Of a DNA stretch of 49,043 nucleotides, positions 43,476 to 49,043 are shown piece after piece. The translations under genes were made by a program, and so were the position numbers. Within the stretch, counting starts at the first letter, position 1, and every line of letters begins with the position of its first letter. The stretch comes from Chloroflexaceae bacterium (GTDB lineage Bacteria; Chloroflexota; Chloroflexia; Chloroflexales; Chloroflexaceae): contig JAAUTZ010000016.1 of NCBI GenBank assembly GCA_012031225.1, forward strand, positions 1 to 49,043, given 5' to 3'. The notes beneath the pieces were generated by a model, which was given only the letters and a program-made list of their open reading frames with translations, had not been told where the DNA came from and ran no database searches.

Positions 43476-44708
43476 CTATCGCGTGGGCCAACCGACAACG
43501 TTGACGCAATCGCTGCGACCAGCGGGCAATTGCTGCCAAGTTTGGGTCGGCATATGATAGAGCCAAGATTGTTGGTCGGTGGCATTAACCGTGCATCCCA
43601 CCAGCCACTGTCCATCGGGTGCTGTACTCACTACGCTGAGATTTTCTAATCCGGGTGCAAGGAGGGGTAATACCGCTGTACTTACAACCGTCATCGCTGG
43701 CAAAGCATGCACACTGAGACTCCCCGGAAGCGTGCCAGCTAAGGCGAGGATATGCTGACTATCGCTGCCCCAGAAGGCTTGATTGGGTACCATGTCGGTC
43801 GCACGGCTCTGCCCCGTCAGACGATCAAACAGATACGGTTGGTAGGGAGATTCGCCTATGGCGAAAAGCAGTTGACTACCATCGGGTGAACCCTTGCGGC
43901 AGAAAAGGCGTTCGCGCTCTGGCTGAGGCATTGGTGCTAGGATGGTTTGCGCCCCGGTCGCAAGATCAACAGACACAATATTCTGGGACTGATTAGCCTC
44001 ACGCTCCACAGCCAAGAGGATACGTTCGTTACGATCACCACCGAGGAGATACGCACCATCTGGCAAGTCGAGAACGTCACGCTCGCTGTTTGTCGTGGGC
44101 AGATAGCTACGGAAGAATCTCCCGCCACCGACACGATAGACTAAATGCGCTTCATTTCCCACCCAAGCAAACTCTGGGGCGCAGTCGCTATGTATTCCTG
44201 TCATAGCAATGACTTGATCGCTGCTACCATCGCTACGCAGGAGATGCAGTTCAAAGCCGGGCGTGGGTTGATCGCCGATAATGTAGGCCACCCACTGCTC
44301 GTCTGGCGATAGCGCACCTACCGGGGTGCCAAGGGGAGTCCAAGGTGCGGTACTGATAGGCTGTGCTGTTCCAGAACCGTCAAGGGGGAACCGCCAGAGG
44401 ATCAACGACGATGGACTCTGGGCACCAAAATACAGCAGCGCCGTCGCTTCAGCTTCCCCCTGATTGGCTTGCTGCCACGTGGTAGCGAGCGTGGCCAGTT
44501 CTGCATTGAGTAGCGGGGTAGGCGTGCTCGGCGCGGTGGGGGCTGCGCTCGTCGCCATTGGCGTAGCGTCTGCGGTCGGGAACGCTGCTGGTTCCGTTGC
44601 GTGCGCTTGCGCGGTCGGGGGTGCGGTCGGTTGGATTTCTTGTGCAGTCGTCGCCGCACACCCACTCACGAGAAGGATCATCATGCTCAGAACAAACAGC
44701 CGGACCAT
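43476..44708 (-). CDS. Lipoprotein with TolB/WD40-like beta-propeller
   Basis: 410 residues. The lipoprotein signal peptide ends in LLVSGC (C17), followed by a Thr/Pro/Ala-rich linker to about residue 65. The rest contains repeated beta-strand blades of the type SPDEQWVAYI, SPDGQWLVGC, GSPDGSQLLFA and WGSDSQHILAL, resembling TolB-like or PD40 propellers. It should sit on the outer face of the membrane. No catalytic residues are evident, so a binding or scaffold role is likely. ATG 44708 follows AAGGAG. Upstream is a degraded gene remnant; downstream a repeat-rich non-coding stretch. Confidence 0.8.
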   Translation of the reverse strand: MVRLFVLSMMILLVSGCAATTAQEIQPTAPPTAQAHATEPAAFPTADATPMATSAAPTAPSTPTPLLNAELATLATTWQQANQGEAEATALLYFGAQSPSSLILWRFPLDGSGTAQPISTAPWTPLGTPVGALSPDEQWVAYIIGDQPTPGFELHLLRSDGSSDQVIAMTGIHSDCAPEFAWVGNEAHLVYRVGGGRFFRSYLPTTNSERDVLDLPDGAYLLGGDRNERILLAVEREANQSQNIVSVDLATGAQTILAPMPQPERERLFCRKGSPDGSQLLFAIGESPYQPYLFDRLTGQSRATDMVPNQAFWGSDSQHILALAGTLPGSLSVHALPAMTVVSTAVLPLLAPGLENLSVVSTAPDGQWLVGCTVNATDQQSWLYHMPTQTWQQLPAGRSDCVNVVGWPTR

Positions 44709-44817
44709 ATTCTGCTCCTTGAGTTCTAGGGGGTGCTCCCCGATGGTTTGCCCAATTATTCCGCTATTTTCCCGCTACTTCCCGCAGCGTTCACTTCATT
44801 GGAGTGTGCGGGCAGTT

Positions 44818-45075
44818 TCAGCGTTCCTCTATAATATCCTTTAATGGGGAATAGGACAACTGAAAATTGCCATGCAGCGTCACTGGGAAGGTGATGACGT
44901 GGTGGAACCCTTCACCCTTTTGCCCTTCGCTTGGCACGGTGGAGCCTGCCACCTGTGTGCTCAGGCGGATGCGGTACAGGTCATCGCCCTAGGCATCCAC
45001 CGCAATCGTGAGCACGCTCGCGCCGACGGCAGCGGCAGCTCGCGGCAGGGCGGCCCACCGGCCCACGCAGGCATG
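44818..45075 (-). pseudogene. Truncated gene remnant with in-frame stop
   Basis: On the minus strand the frame ending at TGA 44820-44818 reads GDDLYRIRLSTQVAG, then GFHHVITFPVTLHGNFQLSY and a short tail, protein-like and about 57 residues. It is preceded by ASVLTIAVDA and an amber TAG at 44991-44989, explainable as a CAG-to-TAG change. Upstream the frame closes at a TAG near 45078, exactly at the restriction gene's promoter, and no start codon is left. It looks like the 3' end of a gene cut off when the neighbouring cassette arrived. The family is not recognised. Confidence 0.5.
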
Positions 45076-45082
45076 CTATAAT
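45074..45082 (+). promoter_or_regulatory. Extended -10 promoter of the restriction-modification gene
   Basis: TGC-TATAAT at 45074-45082, no -35; leader about 40 bases to ATG 45129. Another TATAAT occurs at 44830-44835. The gap 44709-45128 otherwise holds only the remnant above. Confidence 0.5.
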
Positions 45083-45128
45083 CCCCCTCAGTACGCGCTA
45101 TCGCCGATCTTGCTGAAAGGAACCGCCC

Positions 45129-48100
45129 ATGTCTGTATCGCAACGCTTGCTCGTGCCGCAGATGGAGCAACCCCACGCCAATCACCAACTCTTCGCCGAT
45201 CACTACCTTGCCAACGTCCTGCCTCACGACCCGGCGTGGGCTGACCTACAGGGCCAAGCCGCCCCGCTCCTTGAGCGCATTGCGGCGATCCTCGCCAAGC
45301 ACACCCCCAGCTCCAAAGAAGCCCAGACTGAAGATGACCTGATTAAGCCCGTGCTTACCGCGCTGGGGCATACCTTCGAGGTGCAGGTCACGCTGAAATC
45401 GGGCGCAGCCACCTTCGAGCCAGATTACATCCTCTACACGGATGCCGCCGCCGTGGCCAGCCACAAGGGCCAGAGCGTCACCGAGCAGGACTTGCAGGGC
45501 ATCGCTTTTGCCGTGGCCGATGCGAAATATTGGGAGCGTCCGCTGGATGTGACCCAGCGGCGGGCTGGCTCGAATGCGAAGGAGAACCCCGCCAAGCAGA
45601 TTGATGACTACATCCGGCACAGTGGCCTCGCGTGGGGTATCCTCACCAATGGCCGCTACTGGCGGCTCTACCACCGCGATACCTCGCGCTACCTGAATGT
45701 TTATTACGAGATTGACCTGCCCACGCTTGTCGCCCAAAACGACCCCGCCGCCTTCACCTACTTCACCGCCTTCTTCCAGCGGGCCGCCTTCGATGAGACC
45801 GCCCCGCTCAACCTCGCGGCGATCCTCAAGACCAGCACCGACTACGCCCGCGCCGTTAGCGATAACCTCAAGCAGCAAGTCTACGCCGCGCTCCGCCACC
45901 TCGCGCAGGGCTTCCTCGATTATCACCCCAACCGCTTCCAGCCCGATCCGGCCACGCTCGCGCAGATCTACGACCACAGCTTGATTGTGCTGTATCGCCT
46001 GCTGTTCATCCTCTATGCCGAGTCACGCGATCTGCTGCCGCTCCGCACCAGCACCACCTATCGCAAGGAGTATAGCCTCGATGCGATCAAGCGCATGGTC
46101 GCAGGCAAGCTCGATACCGGCGTGCAGCTGCTCACGTCATCGGTGGGAACGTGGGCCCGCCTGAAGGACTTGTTCAGCATCATCCATCTGGGTAGCCCCC
46201 CGTTGCAGGTGGCCACCTACAATGGCGGGCTGTTCGATCCCGCGCACTATCCCTTTCTGGAGCAGTACGGGATTGGCGATGCCCAACTGCTCCGGGCGAT
46301 TGACCAACTCACCCGCGTCGAGCGGCAGTTCATTGATTACCGCGACCTCGCCGAGCGGCATCTCGGCACGATTTACGAGGGCTTGCTGGAGTATCAGGTG
46401 CAGCCCCTCGCCACGCCCCAACGTGATCCCGCAACCGACCTCGTGTGGACGGTGCAGCTCGGCACGGATCGCGGCGAGCGCAGCGCACCGGCAGCTACTA
46501 CACGCCGGATTACATCGTGGAGTATCTGCTTGAGCAGACAGTTGGGCCGGTGTTGCAGGCCACCGTGGCCAATCAGCCGGATGATGCGGCCAAGGTGCAG
46601 GCGGTGCTAGCGGTGAATGTGGTTGATCCTTCGATGGGCAGTGGGCACTTCCTTGTGGCCCTCACCGAGTATATCGCCCGCTTTCTGGTCAGCCTCTCGG
46701 AAGTGGGCGAGGATGAGCGGCAAGGCGCAACCGACCTGATCTATTGGAAGCGGCGTGTCGCTCAGTCCTGCATCTACGGCGTAGACCTCAACCCGCTCGC
46801 GGTGGATTTGGCCAAGCTCTCGCTGTGGCTGGCCACGGTGGCCCAAGATAAGCCGCTCTCGTTCCTCGATCACCACCTGCGCTGCGGCAATGCGTTGGTG
46901 GGGGCGTGGCTGGGGCAGCTGCGCCCGCTGCTGGTCGAAAGCACCTCGCGCTCATCCGCCCGCCGCAGCCCGCTGCCCGCGCCCGCGCAGGTATCCATGT
47001 TTGCCGATGACGACTTCCGCACGCAGGCCCGCCAAGCGGTGGTGGCGATGCAGGAGATTGAGGCTCTGGCGGGCGATACGCTGGATGAGGTGCGCGAACA
47101 AGCCCGGCTCTATGCCACGTTGCAGACGGAGCTGCGCGCGCACTACGAACGGGCCGCCGATCTGACTGCGGCCACTGGCTTTGGGCTGCCGCTTGATCCG
47201 GCCCTGTGGACGGCTTTGGTGGACTATGCAGCCGGGCGCGCCCAGCATGCCCCGCCCCAATTTGCTGAGCTGCTGACACAGGCCACGGCCACGGCTACCG
47301 CGCAACGCTTCTTCCATTGGGAGCTGGCCTTCCCGGAGGTCTTCTTTGCGGCGGATGGGCAATCGCTTGGGGCGCAGGCCGGCTTTGATGCGGTGATCGG
47401 CAACCCGCCCTACGTGCGCCAAGAGGCCCTCGCCCCGATCAAGCCCTACCTCAGTGCGGCCTACCTAGAGGTGTACCACGGGGTCGCCGATCTGTATGTC
47501 TACTTCTACCAGCAGGGCGTGCGCCTGTTGCGGCAGGGCGGGCGGCTCGGCTTTATCACCAGCAACAAGTGGTTTCGGGCCGGCTATGGCACGCCCCTGC
47601 GCGGCTACCTTGCGGAACAGGTCCAGCTTGAGCGGATTGTGGATTTTGGCGATGCGCCGATCTTTGCCGATGCCACCGCCTACCCCGCGATTGTGCTGGC
47701 CCAGCACGGTGCGCCCCCCGCCGAGCATACCTTTCCGGCACTGGCATGGGCTGGCGATACGGCTGATCTTGCGCTCTTTGGCACGCAGCTGGCACAGGGC
47801 AGCATCCCGATTGCCCAGCACCGCCTGCAACCGGATGGCTGGCAACTCACATCGAGCGCGTCGCTCAATCTGCTCGACAAGCTGCGGGCGGCGGGCACCC
47901 CGCTCGGCGAGTATGTGCAGGGGCGATTCTACTACGGCATCAAGACCGGCTTGAACGAGGCGTTTGTCGTGGATCAGGCGACCCGCGATGCGCTGATTGC
48001 CGCGCACCCCTCCTCCGCCGAGCTGCTCAAGCCGTTTCTGCGCGGGCGCGACGTGAAGCGGTGGGCCGTGCATGATCCCAAGTTGTGGCTGATCTTCACA

Positions 48101-48871
48101 CGGCGCGGTGTAGACATCAACAAGTATCCAGCTATTTATGAACACTTGAAGCAGTTCAAGGATCGTTTGATGCCGGGGGTTGCAGGTGGGCGCAAAGCGG
48201 GGAGTTATCAGTGGTATGAGATACAGGACAACATCGCCTACTGGCAGGAGTTCGAGCAGCCGAAGATTATCTATCCTAACATCTGTAGTCGTAACGAGTT
48301 TGCGTGGGATGATAACCAATACTATGCAAACCAGAAAACGTTTATCATACCCGGAGCATCGCAGTATTTACTTGCGGTGCTAAATTCTACCGTTATGCTG
48401 TGGCTGTTCGAGAATATATTGACCAAGTTACAGAACGGATTCTACGAACCTAGTGCTATTTTTATGAAAGAGATGCCCATTCCCGATGCGCCCGCCACCG
48501 AGCGGGAAGCCATCGGCGGGCTTGCGGAGCAGCTCGGCGAGCAGGCCCGCACGCGCTACAGCCTGCACCAGAACACCCGCCACCGCATCCGCAGCGATCT
48601 CGGTGGGGGCGCGGGCCCGCTCAACCAGAAGCTGACGCAATGGTGGGAACTGGACTTTGCGGCCTTCCGGCGCGAGGTGGGCAAAGCCTTCAAGCACGAC
48701 ATCCCGCTCCGCGAGCGTGAGGAGTGGGAGGCATACCTCGCCGAGCAGCGCAGCCAGCACGCGGCCCACACCGCCGCGATAGCGCAGCTGGAGCGCGAGC
48801 TGAATGCGCGGGTGTATGCGCTGTTTGCGCTATCGCCCGCCGAGATCGCCCAGATCGAAGGTGATAGGTGA
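45129..48871 (+). pseudogene. Single-chain type II restriction-modification enzyme (Eco57I/TaqI-C type), frameshifted
   Basis: One gene in two frames. 45129-46482 encodes an N-terminal PD-(D/E)xK-like nuclease (FEPDYILY, then VADAKYW) and a helical connector. One base is missing near 46482-46483: GERK-RTGSYYTPDY would need AAG where AG stands. The second frame runs to 48871 with methyltransferase motif I DPSMGSGHF, motif IV IGNPPYVRQ, a target-recognition region and a TaqI-like C-terminal specificity domain. The whole would be about 1,245 residues: a cleaving and methylating enzyme in one chain. ATG 45129 follows AAAGGAA. Without repair by frameshifting, the nuclease is separated from the methyltransferase. 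The second part could start internally and be a lone methylase. Confidence 0.82.
48110..48480 (+). other. Low-GC segment inside the specificity domain
   Basis: Four consecutive 60-base blocks from 48241 to 48480 are about 40-47% GC by direct count, whereas the next block (48481-48540) is 75%. The drop starts near 48110. The segment encodes part of the target-recognition/TaqI-C domain, so it looks like a recombined recognition module. Confidence 0.65.
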
Positions 48872-49043
48872 TAGGGGGCAGGTGCTAGGTGTCAGGGGTC
48901 GGGGGTCGGGTGTCAGGTGTCAGGTGGTAGGTGTCAGGTGTCAGGTGGTAGGTTTCAGGTGTCAGGTTTCAGGTGGTAGGTTTCGGGTTTCAGGTGTGAG
49001 GTCAGGAACGCAGACCACGAAGAACACGAAGGGCACGAAGGGA
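48872..49043. repeat. G-rich heptamer array and inverted copy of the boundary repeat
   Basis: About 130 bases of degenerate AGGTGTC/AGGTTTC/AGGTGGT units begin immediately after the restriction gene stop. GGAACGCAGACCACGAAG (49005-49022) and a CACGAAGGG tandem follow. Both parts are inverted copies of the elements at 43040-43164. No gene is present. Confidence 0.75.

Noticed and set aside
44872-45081. 69-codon plus-strand open frame
   Set aside because: No ribosome binding site and unlikely composition; the minus-strand remnant explains the same bases better.
46476-46490. Programmed -1 frameshift in the restriction gene
   Set aside because: No X-XXY-YYZ slippery heptamer or downstream pseudoknot is apparent at the junction.
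48872-49004. CRISPR array
   Set aside because: The repeats are 7-base, degenerate and contiguous, with no spacers and no cas genes.

Overview
The window is a high-GC (roughly 60% by eye) bacterial chromosome segment, most likely from the phylum Chloroflexota, class Chloroflexia (Roseiflexus/Kouleothrix/Oscillochloris relatives). Support: a baeRF3-type release-factor-like gene, secreted proteins ending in a YLPL/I-V-R tail, a single 14-gene nuoA-N operon, and G/C-rich dispersed intergenic repeats. The taxonomic call is inference. Several well-spaced sigma70-type promoters are visible, many with an extended -10 (TGC-TATAAT).

Layout. 1-232: short direct repeats and a degenerate heptamer array. 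233-4558: a four-gene operon (SDR dehydrogenase, metallo-beta-lactamase-fold hydrolase, F390-synthetase/CapK-like adenylating enzyme, KAS III) that resembles an OleACD-type acyl condensation pathway with non-canonical parts. 4555-7221: a membrane-anchored EEP phosphohydrolase (minus) and an FprA-type ferredoxin-NADP reductase. 7570-13697: a pseudokinase/beta-helix fusion, a 14-TM MFS exporter, and a frameshifted membrane sensor. 13720-15726: msrP-msrQ-VOC operon (periplasmic methionine sulfoxide repair). 16012-19774: a secreted CLCA-like metallopeptidase and a small caspase/CHAT-like protein. 19854-21212: NADP-isocitrate dehydrogenase. 21575-37328: complete respiratory complex I operon with two tandem promoters and a strong terminator. 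37426-42867: baeRF3 protein, secreted clan GH-A glycosidase, PucR-type regulator. 42960-43034: tRNA-Asn(GTT) with a near-consensus promoter. 43035-49043: an accessory, repeat-bounded segment with a REP-like element, a G-quadruplex motif, a lipoprotein, a truncated gene remnant and a frameshifted single-chain type II restriction-modification enzyme whose specificity domain has foreign base composition.

How it fits together. The core is energy metabolism: icd feeds NADPH, FprA exchanges electrons with ferredoxin, and complex I oxidises NADH. Around it lie envelope and stress functions (MsrPQ, secreted hydrolases) and signalling proteins. The most unusual items are the ole-like cassette, the pseudokinase/beta-helix fusion, the CLCA-like protein beside a caspase-like protein, and the tRNA-adjacent island. 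Two genes (11749-13697 and 45129-48871) each carry one single-base frameshift, which may be biological or a sequencing/assembly error.
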